The position numbers were made by a program, and so were the translations under genes. From assembly GCA_016870915.1 (NCBI GenBank), contig VFZY01000047.1, positions 1 through 33,927 on the forward strand: 33,927 bases of DNA, given 5' to 3'. Shown piece by piece: positions 25,330 to 33,894 of this stretch. The DNA is from Acidobacteriota bacterium (GTDB lineage Bacteria > Acidobacteriota > Terriglobia > Bryobacterales > Bryobacteraceae). Numbering within the stretch: the first letter of the stretch is position 1; every line of letters starts with the position of its first letter. The notes below the pieces were generated by a model. The model was not told the origin of the DNA and made no database searches. It worked only from the letters and a program-made list of their open reading frames with translations.

Positions 25330-28300
25330 TTACATCCGCACCGCTCGCGCATAGGGGCGCGGTTCGGCGATGGAGAGCCCATAGATGCAGACGTGATCGA
25401 AGGCCCAGAGGTTGACGATGGGGATGCCCACGCCGCGAGCCATGCGATACTCCTTCTCCCAGGCATAGCCTGCCCGGAAGACGGGAATCAGGTGCCGGAT
25501 GGAGTCCTTGGGCCATGCGAGCGCCAGAGGAAAGCCAATGGTGGACATGGCGAGATTGAGGTTGCGGGACCACGCCCCGAAGTCGAGCGCCTCCATCTTG
25601 AGGCGGTCGAATCCGCTGGTGGTTTTCTGTCCCCACTCGGCCGGGAAGTTGACATAGGCGTTCAGGCGCCCGCCGAGGTTGTTGGCGCCGGCGGGCGTGG
25701 GGTGGTTCACGTCGTGGGGATAGAGAAGTTCGATTTTCGCCGTCGGGTGAAGGCCGCGGACGTGCGCACCGAGGGCCGCGGCGTAGTCGCGCAGGCGATT
25801 GCGCAGGAAGAGCGCGTCGGCGCTTCCGTTCACGCCTGGGTCATTGTCGGGCCCGGTAAAGAGATGCAGCGGACGGCCCAGGGCGGCCTGGGCGGCGGTG
25901 GTGGTTTCCGAGTCGTAGAAGCCCATGCCGCCCGCCGGGTTCATCGCCGACTGGTTCGAGAAAGACCACCAGACGAACTCGCCAAACTGGACGTTGGGTA
26001 CCAGGAGCGAATCGGCCATCAGCCCGGCGATGCCCGCAAAAACCTGCTTCTGATAGTCGAGCATGGGAGTGGAGAAGGCACAATGGGTGGACATCAGACT
26101 GCCGAATCCCACCGAGGTGATGACCGGTTGATTGTCCGGGAAGCGCGCCGCGAAGGTGAGGGGCGGGTTCACCAGTTCCATGGACGAGGCGACGACAATT
26201 TCGCGATTGCGCAGCTTGCATTCGTCGAAGAGGTTGCGATGCCAGTCACGCGCGCCGCGGTTGAGCGCGGGGCTTTGCGACGGGTCCACTTCCCAGGTGC
26301 CGGGCTGGCCGCCGGAGAGTGACCCGGCCACGGTGACGGAACCGGAGGAGCCGGTGCCAGACTCCTTCCACGCCGCGATGGTGAAGCTATAGGCCGGCGA
26401 AGCCGAACGCTGATGAATCGTTAACACTCCACCGACAGCTTGCGCCCACACACCGACAAAGGTCTCATTGATGAAGTAGGCAAAGTGCGAGGCGATGATG
26501 GAGTTGTTCTCGTTAGGGAAGACGCTCTTGCCGATGACTCGGCCGCCGATGTTGACGAAAACGGCGTCGCCGGCGTCGAATGTGCCGGCGAGAGTGACGG
26601 TGGCGCTGGCGAGCATCCCACTGACCCGCTTCCGCTGGTTCCACCAAAAGACCCCGATGTATTCGTTCATGGGGCCGGTGAAGCCGAGTTTGTCGAAGTT
26701 CCAAAGCAGGCGCGCCGGCGTCAGCTTGTAGGTGTGATCGGTGGAGTAGTCGAGCGCGGGTGAGATATGGTCGCGCGCGGCGGGCGCATCGGGCACATCG
26801 CCGGGGACGGCGGCTTCAAGGAAGTCGAAGTAAAAGACCCCGGCCGTACGCTGCACGAGGGTTACGGAATGGATGCCGGCGGGAACGTTGGAACGAACCC
26901 GGCGGCGGGTGTTGACCTGGGAATCGGTGTCGAGATAGCAGTTGAGCTGGGTCTCGGTGTCGTTGTCCAGGCGGATGCCCACGGCGGCACGGTCCGTGTA
27001 GAGGGATGTGCCGAGATAAAGGTCATGGGTGGTGGCGCAGGAGTACCGGATGGTGACGGCCTGGCCAATGGCGTTGGCGCGGCGGGCCCAGCCCTGCGAG
27101 TAGAATCCCACCTCGGGCACCCAACCGGAGGTATAGATACACCAGGAGTCATCCTCTTCGACTCGCGTGCTGGCGGGTCCGGCTACCTGGAGAGTCTTGA
27201 GGGCCTCGGTGCCGGAAAGGGTCCAGTTGGTGAACTCGGCCTGCCACTCGGTATCGGCATAGGCGGCGCCGTTGGCGAGCCGCGGGGCGAAAGTGAGCCA
27301 CATCTGGCGAATGCGCGGCACACCCAGGGCGGCAAAGTTGAGGGTGACACGCCAGGTGGCATCCGAGATGCCGCCGGAGAATTGCGAAACGAACCCGCCA
27401 CCAGGGGCAAGCGCCTGAAGGCGCGTGTTCTTGGCCACGGAGTAGAGGGTGATCATGTTGCCGTCGTAACCCGGTTCGGCGGCGGTGATCTGTACCGTGG
27501 CGCCCGAGGCCACGGCTGTGATGGGGCCATCGACGCCGAGCGCAACCCAATTGACCTGGTTGATCTGGAGAGCGAGGTTGGCGGCGATGGTGGTGAGGCC
27601 CACGCTATAGAGCGTGAAGACGGCGGGGCCGGCCGTCGAAGAAACCGTGAATGCCGCGCCGTCCGAAGTGCTTGCCCGCAGGTTCACCTGATTGGCCGGG
27701 CCGAGTTCCGGGGAGCCATCACCCTGGATCGCCGAGACCAACGGGCAGGCCGCCAGCGCCGTGACAACCTTCAGGGCGACAGCGGTATTGGTGTCTCCCG
27801 AGGCTTCCACGGCCGAATACTGGACACCAGCCACGGTAACCCGATGCACGGTGCCCGCGCCTTGAGCCGTGAAGGCATAGGCGCATTCGATCTGGGGCAC
27901 AAGGTAGTCAAAGGCGAGGTTCTTGTACCAGAGGGTGACCCGGTCGAACTGCTTGAACGCCGCACCGGTGATGGTAAACGAACCCGAGGCGGCGGTGAGC
28001 GTGCCACCTACCTGCGTGGCGTTGGGCCGGAGCGGGATGGTGTGGCGAGTGCCGGATTCGGCGATGACGTCGAGATACGGCCAGTCGATGGTGGGGAACT
28101 TGGGCGAATCAAGCGGCATGAGGCCGGTGGAACGCATGTCGAACTGGAGGGTGAGTCCGTCGAAGTCGAAGTCGGGCAGGTAGCGCAGGCGCGGATGCTC
28201 GAAGAAGTTGTCGGCGTCGTGCAGGATGAGCACGGCGAAATCGGCCGGATCGCGGAAGACGCCGCTCACCTTGAACGAGTTGGCGGTGGCGGTGTGAACG

Positions 28301-28380
28301 GCCGCGGCCGCGCCGAGCGAATCGAACCCACGAAGGTGGAGGGTCCGGTTGGGTTGTAGTTTGTAGATCCGTTCTGGCAT
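25330..28380 (-). CDS. Large phage-tail-like protein with TIM-barrel C-terminus (non-contractile tail sheath-like)
   Basis: This is a 1016-aa protein with no signal peptide. Residues 1-170 are a characteristic N-terminal domain (MPERIYKLQPNRTLHLRGFD; later LPDFDFDGLTLQFDMRSTG). Three beta-repeats of the phage-tail style lie at about 181-249, 263-337 and 592-691; the second is clearest (AANLALQINQ, then EPGYDGNMITLYSV). Residues 340-525 look like jelly-roll, carbohydrate-binding-type sheets. Residues 705-1016 look like a TIM barrel, with VQFGEFVWWSFSNQSAMN around E801 and LYPHDVN. From memory this architecture matches proteins annotated as non-contractile tail sheath-like; no search was run. 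GGAG 5 nt upstream supports the ATG. No other phage gene is in the window, so it stands as an orphan. The function is unknown. Confidence 0.8.
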   Translation of the reverse strand: MPERIYKLQPNRTLHLRGFDSLGAAAAVHTATANSFKVSGVFRDPADFAVLILHDADNFFEHPRLRYLPDFDFDGLTLQFDMRSTGLMPLDSPKFPTIDWPYLDVIAESGTRHTIPLRPNATQVGGTLTAASGSFTITGAAFKQFDRVTLWYKNLAFDYLVPQIECAYAFTAQGAGTVHRVTVAGVQYSAVEASGDTNTAVALKVVTALAACPLVSAIQGDGSPELGPANQVNLRASTSDGAAFTVSSTAGPAVFTLYSVGLTTIAANLALQINQVNWVALGVDGPITAVASGATVQITAAEPGYDGNMITLYSVAKNTRLQALAPGGGFVSQFSGGISDATWRVTLNFAALGVPRIRQMWLTFAPRLANGAAYADTEWQAEFTNWTLSGTEALKTLQVAGPASTRVEEDDSWCIYTSGWVPEVGFYSQGWARRANAIGQAVTIRYSCATTHDLYLGTSLYTDRAAVGIRLDNDTETQLNCYLDTDSQVNTRRRVRSNVPAGIHSVTLVQRTAGVFYFDFLEAAVPGDVPDAPAARDHISPALDYSTDHTYKLTPARLLWNFDKLGFTGPMNEYIGVFWWNQRKRVSGMLASATVTLAGTFDAGDAVFVNIGGRVIGKSVFPNENNSIIASHFAYFINETFVGVWAQAVGGVLTIHQRSASPAYSFTIAAWKESGTGSSGSVTVAGSLSGGQPGTWEVDPSQSPALNRGARDWHRNLFDECKLRNREIVVASSMELVNPPLTFAARFPDNQPVITSVGFGSLMSTHCAFSTPMLDYQKQVFAGIAGLMADSLLVPNVQFGEFVWWSFSNQSAMNPAGGMGFYDSETTTAAQAALGRPLHLFTGPDNDPGVNGSADALFLRNRLRDYAAALGAHVRGLHPTAKIELLYPHDVNHPTPAGANNLGGRLNAYVNFPAEWGQKTTSGFDRLKMEALDFGAWSRNLNLAMSTIGFPLALAWPKDSIRHLIPVFRAGYAWEKEYRMARGVGIPIVNLWAFDHVCIYGLSIAEPRPYARAVRM

Positions 28381-28427
28381 GTCTGCTCCGAACCGAGTCT
28401 AGAAATGCCCTCCAAACGCGTTACGCG

Positions 28428-28454
28428 AAATCGCTTATTAAGTGACTGATTTCA
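28428..28454. promoter_or_regulatory. Nested AT-rich inverted repeat upstream of the tail-like gene
   Basis: GAAATC (28428-28433) pairs with GATTTC (28449-28454), and a perfect CTTA-T-TAAG lies inside at 28435-28443. It is 48 nt upstream of the ATG and could be an operator or part of the promoter. The 219-bp spacer 28381-28599 shows nothing else convincing apart from a T7 run at 28467-28473. Confidence 0.3.
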
Positions 28455-28599
28455 TAGCCAGAAGATTTTTTTGCGCGAGGCGTGAACGGCGAAATCGGGT
28501 TCCCACGGGCGGGGCTGACGAGGTGCCCGGCAAGCGGGCCTGGGGCCGGTCCGGGATCTCGTAGGAACGAACCCGGCGGGGGGAATTCCGGCCGCTACC

Positions 28600-29700
28600 A
28601 TGAAGGCCTTGTTGGAAGACACGGCCGCGCGGGCGGGGCGGTACCGGGCGGCGGTGGGCGGCATGCGGGTTGCTCCTCGGCCCGCCCGGTTGGAGGAGTT
28701 TGGCGGTCCTCTGCCGGACGGTCCCTCCGACCCCGGGGCGACGCTCGCGTTGCCGGATGACGTCGGTTCACCGGCCACGGTGGCGGCATCCGGTGGACGG
28801 TACTCCGGACTCGTGATCGGGGGCGCGGTGCCCGCCGCCACGGCGGCCCACTGGCTGGCGGGGATCTGGTACCGATGTCACCGGTTGCCGCCAAGGTGGA
28901 GGAAGTGGTGCCGGCCTGGATTGGCGAGTTGCTGGGTCTTCCCCGCTCCGCCGGCGCGGGCTTTGCGACCGGGACGACCAGGCCAGTTTTTCAGCCTTGG
29001 CAGCGGCCCGAACCGCGTTGTTGCAGCGCGTCGGGTGCGTGGTGGTGGGAGAGGTGGCTCACGTCACGGTGTTGAAGGCGCTGGCGATGCTGGGACTGGG
29101 CCTGCGCGCGCGGGAGGCGGGAGCGTGGGTGCATGTAGATGGCGCGTTCGGGCTTTGGGCGGCGGTATCGCCCCGCTATGCGCCGTTGGTGGCAGGCAAC
29201 GGCTTGGCCGATTCGTGGGCGATTGACTGTCACAGGTGGCTCAAGGTGCCCTACGACTCGGGGTTGGCGTTGGTGCGTTCACCGGAGCACCTGCGGAAGG
29301 CGTTGGCGCTGACGGCGGCCTACCTCTTCGAGGCGCGCCCGGGGTATCGAGATCCGGGCCGCGATGCGCTTGCTGGGGCGTGCGGGGTTGAGGGATCTGA
29401 TCGAGCGCAACTGCCGGTTCGCCCGCGTTTTCGCCGAGAGACTTAGTTAGGAATGCTGGATTCGAGGTCTTGAACGACGTGATGCTCAACCAGGTGCTGG
29501 TTTCCTTTGGCAGCCCGGCGGCGACTCAGCGCGTGATCGCCGGGGTGCAGGCAGACGGGACATGCTGGTGCGGCGGGACGCAGTGGCAGGGGCGTGCCGC
29601 GATGCGGATCAGCGTTTCAAGCTGGGCGACCACGGAAGAAGATGTGGAGCGCAGCCTGGGGGCCATGCTCAGGATTGCGGGCGGCCGGGAGGCGCGCTAG
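28600..29700 (+). pseudogene. Decayed PLP-dependent (group II-type) decarboxylase/aminotransferase
   Basis: A recognisable fold-type I PLP enzyme is broken across three frames. Frame 1 (28600) reads ALLEDTAARAGRYRAAVGG and ends near ATAAHWLAGIW. The next piece, SPVAAKVEEVVPAWIGELLG, is in another frame from 28875. FSALAAARTALLQRV to LKALAMLGLGL is in a third frame from 28988. About 70 residues are then missing before AREAGAWVHVDGAFGLWAA. EIRAAMRLLGRAGLRDLIER (from about 29349) is shifted again and meets a TAG at 29448, and NAGFEVLNDVMLNQ to ATTEEDVERSL finishes in frame 1. The PLP lysine in the H-K-W motif is Arg (AGG at 29234-29236, in DCHRWLKVPYDSG). At least four frameshifts, one large deletion and a lost lysine make it non-functional. 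Its TAG overlaps the stop of the convergent permease gene. Confidence 0.85.
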
Positions 29701-32270
29701 TCCCCGTCCCGGCGGAGCGCAGCTATCGGATCCAACGTGAACACCTGGCGCGAGGGCCAGTAACAGGCGGCGAGAGCCGCGGCCAGCATCAGCAGCGCCG
29801 CGCCGCCAAGGACGCCATGGTTTGAAGGTGGGACACCGAATAGCAGGCTTTGCGCAAGCCGGCTGAGAGCCACCGCGCCCGCGGCACCCGTGGCGGCGCC
29901 CACCGTGGCGGGCCTAAGGACAGAGAGACAGACGGACTTCACGATGTGCGCGGGCGGCGAACCAAGGGCAAGGCGAATCCCAAACTCCTTGGTGCGTTGC
30001 GCCACCGAATAGGCCGTAACGCCATAGATTCCAAGGCACGCCAGCAACAGAGCGACGGCAGCGAAGGCCGTCAGGAGCCGTGTGTAGAGTTCCCGCGTTT
30101 CCCACTCCGCGCCGATGACATCGGGCAGGGGCCGTATGTTCGAGATGGTCTGCTGTGGGGCGACGGCGAGGATCTGGCGCCGGACGGCCGATGTCATGGC
30201 GGCAGGGTCGCCGTGTACCCGCACGGCGAGCCAGGATGGCGCCGAGAACATCGCCTTCACCTGGCGGGGAGAGACATAGAAGATTGCTTTCGGCGGGACG
30301 GCGAGCCCCATTTCGCGCACATCCGCGACGATGCCAGCGATGCGCATCCAATGCCCTTCACTCGTGCGAATGCGTTGGCCCAACGCCTCTTCACCCGGAA
30401 AGAAATGCCTGGCCAACGTCTGGTTCACAACGACGACGGGCTCCGCCCCGGCGGAATCGGAATCGGCAAGGCCTCGCCCGCGCAGGATGGGGATGCCCAG
30501 CGTCTGGAAGTAGGCGGGAGTTACCTGGCGGTGCAAGGCCTCCTGCCCGGGCCGGGCAGGGCCCCGGCCTTCGATTTCAAAACCGCTGGTGCCGCCCTTC
30601 CACATGAGCGGAATGGCAGACATGTAGGCCGCCGACTCCACGCCGGGCAGCGCCTGCACGCGTTCGAGGACTGCGTCGTAGAACTGGTTGCGGCGTTCGA
30701 ACGTGATGCTATCGGGATTCAGCGCGGTGAGCATGGTGAGGACACCGGCCGGCCGCACGCCGGGGTCGACTGACCTGAGGTGAAAGAAGCTCTGAATGAG
30801 GAGGCCGGCCCCGGTCAGTAGCACAAGAGCCATGGCTGTTTCCAATCCGATCAGCACGACGGATGCGGACCGCGTGGTTCTGGCGGAATGCGCCGCGAGG
30901 CGTGCGCGCAGGCCTGACCGCGCTGACCGCCAGGCCGGCCACCAACCGGAGAGCAGGGCCGCGGCAAGGGTGGATGTGGCCAGGAAGCCGAAAACCCGAT
31001 AGTCGAGCGCGAGTTCGGTGGAATGAGAGAGACCGCCAGGGATCAGCTTCCTCAGCAGAACAAATCCCGCCTGGGCGATGAGCAATCCCGCGGCACCGGC
31101 GATGGAGGCAAGCATCAGGTTTTCGGTGAGAAGCTGCCGGATGAGGCGGCCGGCGCCTGCCCCCAACGACGCGCGCACGGCCAATTCACCGCCGCGGCGC
31201 ATGGTTCGGGTGAGCACCAGATGGCTGGTATTGGCGCAGGCAATCAGGAACAGACACGCGACTCCCCCCAGCAGAGCAAGATAGCTGGGCCGCACCTGGT
31301 GCGTGAGTTGATCGCGCAGGGATGTGAGCACGGGCTGAAGGTCTTCATTCTCACGCGGGTGCTCGCGTTCCAGCCGCTGCGCGATGGCCCGCAGGTCCTG
31401 ATTGGCGGCTTCGAGGGTCACTCCCGGTTTGAGCCGGCCCACGGCATGGAGGTAGCGATTGCTGAATCGTGAATAGCTTCTTTCCTCGAGCGCCAGGGGC
31501 ACCCAGAATTCGGTGTTGCCATCGACGAACTGCCAGCGCCGCGGCATGACACCAACCACGGTGCGCGGGCGCCCGCTCATGAGCACCTTGCGTCCGATGA
31601 GTGATGCATCGCCGCCGAACCGGCGTTGCCATAGGCCGTGACTCAGAATGACCACACCGTCGCGGCCGGGGGTCTCTTCGTCCGGCGTGAACAGGCGGCC
31701 GATGGCGGGCTGTACACCGAGCAAGGGGAAGAGACCCGGGCTGATGATTTGCCCGTCGAGCCGCTCGGGCTCTGCATCGCCCGTGAAGTTGGCGGTCATT
31801 TGGTAGTACGCGCCAATCCCTTCGAGTGTCGTGTTGCCCTCGCGCCAGGCGCGGAAGTTACCAGGGGAAAAATCCCCGCGGGGAAAGCCGGTTCGTGCGT
31901 GATCCTCGTAGAGATAGACGAGGGCAGCGGGATCGCGAAAGGGGAGCGGACGCAAGAGCACGGCATCGATGAGGGAGAAGATCGCCGTACCGGCGCCAAT
32001 GGCGATGGCGAGCGTTCCTGAAGCAAGCAGGGTGAATCCTGGCTGGCGCACCAGGCCGCGGAGGCCGAAGCGCAGATCCCGCAGCAGGTGATCGAGAGCC
32101 GTGAAACCCCACGCCTCACGGCTGCTCTCCACCAGGACCGCGGCCCGCCCGGTTCGCGCCGCGCCGCGCTGTTCGATGTGCAGGGCGATCTCTTCCTCAA
32201 GCTCGGCGGTGAGCTGCTCCCGTCGCCGGAAGGCGTTCCAGCGCCGCGCCCATTCGTCCCACAGGGGCAT
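29697..32270 (-). CDS. ADOP-type MacB/FtsX ABC permease
   Basis: This 857-aa integral membrane protein is of the acidobacterial duplicated orphan permease type, with no ATPase of its own. After a short cytosolic N-terminus containing ELEEEIALHIE (about 24-34), a first MacB_PCD domain begins at the membrane segment GFTLLASGTLAIAIGAGTAI and is followed by FtsX-like helices (about 340-450). A second periplasmic domain (about 500-720) and FtsX unit (about 730-850) repeat the layout and end DPIAALRRDGD. The likely role is mechanotransmission or export of an unknown substrate with a separate ATPase. Its ATG lies 1 nt after the PadR stop, so the two genes are an operon under PadR control. The family and its PadR pairing are typical of Acidobacteriota. 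Confidence 0.93.
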   Translation of the reverse strand: MPLWDEWARRWNAFRRREQLTAELEEEIALHIEQRGAARTGRAAVLVESSREAWGFTALDHLLRDLRFGLRGLVRQPGFTLLASGTLAIAIGAGTAIFSLIDAVLLRPLPFRDPAALVYLYEDHARTGFPRGDFSPGNFRAWREGNTTLEGIGAYYQMTANFTGDAEPERLDGQIISPGLFPLLGVQPAIGRLFTPDEETPGRDGVVILSHGLWQRRFGGDASLIGRKVLMSGRPRTVVGVMPRRWQFVDGNTEFWVPLALEERSYSRFSNRYLHAVGRLKPGVTLEAANQDLRAIAQRLEREHPRENEDLQPVLTSLRDQLTHQVRPSYLALLGGVACLFLIACANTSHLVLTRTMRRGGELAVRASLGAGAGRLIRQLLTENLMLASIAGAAGLLIAQAGFVLLRKLIPGGLSHSTELALDYRVFGFLATSTLAAALLSGWWPAWRSARSGLRARLAAHSARTTRSASVVLIGLETAMALVLLTGAGLLIQSFFHLRSVDPGVRPAGVLTMLTALNPDSITFERRNQFYDAVLERVQALPGVESAAYMSAIPLMWKGGTSGFEIEGRGPARPGQEALHRQVTPAYFQTLGIPILRGRGLADSDSAGAEPVVVVNQTLARHFFPGEEALGQRIRTSEGHWMRIAGIVADVREMGLAVPPKAIFYVSPRQVKAMFSAPSWLAVRVHGDPAAMTSAVRRQILAVAPQQTISNIRPLPDVIGAEWETRELYTRLLTAFAAVALLLACLGIYGVTAYSVAQRTKEFGIRLALGSPPAHIVKSVCLSVLRPATVGAATGAAGAVALSRLAQSLLFGVPPSNHGVLGGAALLMLAAALAACYWPSRQVFTLDPIAALRRDGD

Positions 32271-32271
32271 C

Positions 32272-32610
32272 TTAAGCCTCGCTTTCGATGACGCGGCCGA
32301 TCGCCGCCATGACGCGTGAGAAGCCCGATAGTTCGCGGGCCAACTGCTTTCGCCCCGCCGGCGTGAGCCTGTAGTAGCGGGCACGCCGGTTGTTTTCTGT
32401 TTGCCGCCATTCGCCGAGCACCCAGCCCTTGATCAGCATGCGCTGCAATGCGGGATAGAGGGTGCCTTCCTCAACGCGGAGAACATCTCCCGAGGTCTCC
32501 TCGATGTGCTGGGCGATGCCATAGCCATGCATGGGCCCAAGGCGGGCGAGTGTCTTGAGCACGAGCATGTAGAGAGTACCTGGCGGAATTTCGGCGTCAT
32601 GTCTTTGCAT
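32272..32610 (-). CDS. PadR family transcriptional regulator
   Basis: This 112-aa winged-helix repressor has a core reading PGTLYMLVLKTLARLGPMHG, then YGIAQHIEETSG and VEEGTLYPALQRMLIKGWV, the full PadR N-terminal domain with the GTLYPAL signature. The C-terminal helix (about 85-112) mediates dimerisation. It heads a two-gene operon with the downstream permease and probably represses its own promoter. The ligand is unknown. Confidence 0.93.
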   Translation of the reverse strand: MQRHDAEIPPGTLYMLVLKTLARLGPMHGYGIAQHIEETSGDVLRVEEGTLYPALQRMLIKGWVLGEWRQTENNRRARYYRLTPAGRKQLARELSGFSRVMAAIGRVIESEA

Positions 32611-32612
32611 AG

Positions 32613-32634
32613 TTTGTCTACCCTCGTTTACCTA
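32613..32634. promoter_or_regulatory. Possible PadR operator (direct repeats)
   Basis: TTTGTCTA (32613-32620) and TTTACCTA (32627-32634) match at 6 of 8 positions with a 14-bp period, directly upstream of the padR ATG. The region between padR and the divergent peptidase gene is only 79 bp. This is a motif impression, not a demonstrated PadR site. Confidence 0.3.
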
Positions 32635-32677
32635 TGGTACGGGAGAAACGCAAGGGCCAATTGAAGCAGCGCGCTGG

Positions 32678-32683
32678 TATCCT
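32678..32683 (+). promoter_or_regulatory. -10-like box before the cyanophycinase-like gene
   Basis: GGTATCCT ends 6 nt before the ATG at 32690; no Shine-Dalgarno sequence is present. It belongs to the same start-proximal box pattern as several other genes here. Confidence 0.35.
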
Positions 32684-32689
32684 TCACCT

Positions 32690-33538
32690 ATGAGTTCCGC
32701 CAAGAATGCTTCCATGATCCTGGTGATCGCAGCCACTGCGCTCGCGCAGGGCTCGTCGGGCCCCTCAAAGGGGGTCCTGGTTGTGGATGGTGGCGGCACA
32801 TCGCAGTTGGTTGTCGAGGAATTCGTCCGGCTGGCCGGCGGCCCGTCGGCAAAGATCGCGGTGATCCCAACCGCGGCGTCCAGCCTTCGGTTTGGAGGGC
32901 AGAAGACGATTCTCAATCCGGACTGGCCACGCAGCCGGCCGGAGTGGGCCCTCTACGAAAAGCATCTCGAGGGGATCTTTGGCACCGAGTCCATCACGGT
33001 GCTGCACACGCGGGACCGGCAAGTTGCCGACTCCGAGGAGTTCGCCGGGGCCCTTCGTTCGGCGACCGGCGTGTTTCTTGGCACCGGCAACGCCGGCCGC
33101 CACGCCGCCGCTTATCTGGGGACAAAGGTGCAATCGGAGTTAGCGGCGCTGCTGGAAAGAGGCGGCGTGATCATGGGCAGTTCCGCGGGGTCCATCATCC
33201 TTGGGTCGTTCATTGTTCGCGGGCGTCCCGACAAGCCGCTGCTGATGGCGAAGGGCCACACGGTTGGCTTCGGGTTCCTCCGGAATGTCGCCATCAATCC
33301 GCACCTGACGTCGGCGAAGCGCGATAACGAGTTGGTGAACGTGTGTGACGAGCACCCTTCACTCCTGGGCCTTGGCTTAGACGATGATGTGGCGCTCATC
33401 GTGCGCGGGAACAGGTTTGAGGTGATCGGCAAGGGTGGGGTTGCCGTCTACGACAATCTGCCGAAGGAAGGTGCGTGGTATTCGTGGCTGAAGCCGGGGG
33501 ACTCGTTTGACCTCGCCACTTGGAAAAAGGTGCAGTAG
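32690..33538 (+). CDS. Exported cyanophycinase-like peptidase (family S51)
   Basis: This 282-aa protein has a signal peptide (about 1-19, NASMILVIAATALAQ) and a class I glutamine amidotransferase-like fold of the S51 family. GVLVVDGGGTSQ opens the first strand and IAVIPTAASS the second. TGVFLGTGNAGR corresponds to the family's G-G-N/D oxyanion loop, and GGVIMGSSAGSIILGS carries the nucleophile S165 in the S-S-A-G elbow. NPHLTSAKRDNEL and a late LDDDVALIVRGNRFEV match the cyanophycinase group. It should be an exo-acting serine peptidase on beta-linked or Asp/Arg-type peptides in the periplasm. Export and lack of a cyanophycin synthetase nearby argue for another substrate. Confidence 0.9.
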   Translation: MSSAKNASMILVIAATALAQGSSGPSKGVLVVDGGGTSQLVVEEFVRLAGGPSAKIAVIPTAASSLRFGGQKTILNPDWPRSRPEWALYEKHLEGIFGTESITVLHTRDRQVADSEEFAGALRSATGVFLGTGNAGRHAAAYLGTKVQSELAALLERGGVIMGSSAGSIILGSFIVRGRPDKPLLMAKGHTVGFGFLRNVAINPHLTSAKRDNELVNVCDEHPSLLGLGLDDDVALIVRGNRFEVIGKGGVAVYDNLPKEGAWYSWLKPGDSFDLATWKKVQ

Positions 33539-33660
33539 GTTCGCCTGTGCAAGCGCTGAAGCCGCGGTTCGGGACTGGCAGGGAAGGCACTACCGGGTCG
33601 CTGGAACGAACAATAAGGCTGGTACTAACTCCGAAAAGCGTTGGGCTATGCTGGGAGCAA

Positions 33661-33894
33661 ATGAGACAAGCCGTGGTTCACAAAGGCGAAGATGGGCAGT
33701 GGGTTGCGGAGTGCATGAGCCTGCCAGGCTGCGTGAGCCAGGGGCAATCCCGCAAGGAAGCAGTGAACAACATGCGGGAGGCCATCCAACTCTACGTCAG
33801 GTGTCGGAGCCAAGTAGAAAGTTCCTATTCCCGGCCAAGTAGAAAGTTCCGGTTTTGGGAATCCGTTTCGGGACCCCATGGTATGTTCGCATAG
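33661..33894 (+). CDS. HicB-type antitoxin, 3' end replaced by an insertion element
   Basis: This is a 77-aa reading frame. The first 47 residues are HicB-like: GEDGQWVAECMSLPGCVSQ and SRKEAVNNMREAIQLYV match the RNase H-like HicB N-terminal domain. The remainder (QVESSYSRPSRKFRF and on) is the translation of a DNA repeat and not antitoxin sequence. The break is at codon 47/48, where TGTCGGAG (33802) begins. A HicA toxin is not visible upstream; if the gene order was hicB-hicA, the toxin lies beyond the inserted element. TATGCT ends 8 nt before the ATG and GGGAG lies 3-4 nt before it. The antitoxin lacks its normal end, so function is doubtful. Confidence 0.7.
   Translation: MRQAVVHKGEDGQWVAECMSLPGCVSQGQSRKEAVNNMREAIQLYVRCRSQVESSYSRPSRKFRFWESVSGPHGMFA

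Noticed and set aside
26767-28359. 530-codon open frame on the plus strand
   Set aside because: Antisense to the tail-like gene; low-complexity Gly/Glu/Val composition and no recognisable domain.
25330-29700. Prophage remnant around the tail-like gene
   Set aside because: No integrase, capsid, terminase, portal or att-like repeats are seen; flanking genes are metabolic.
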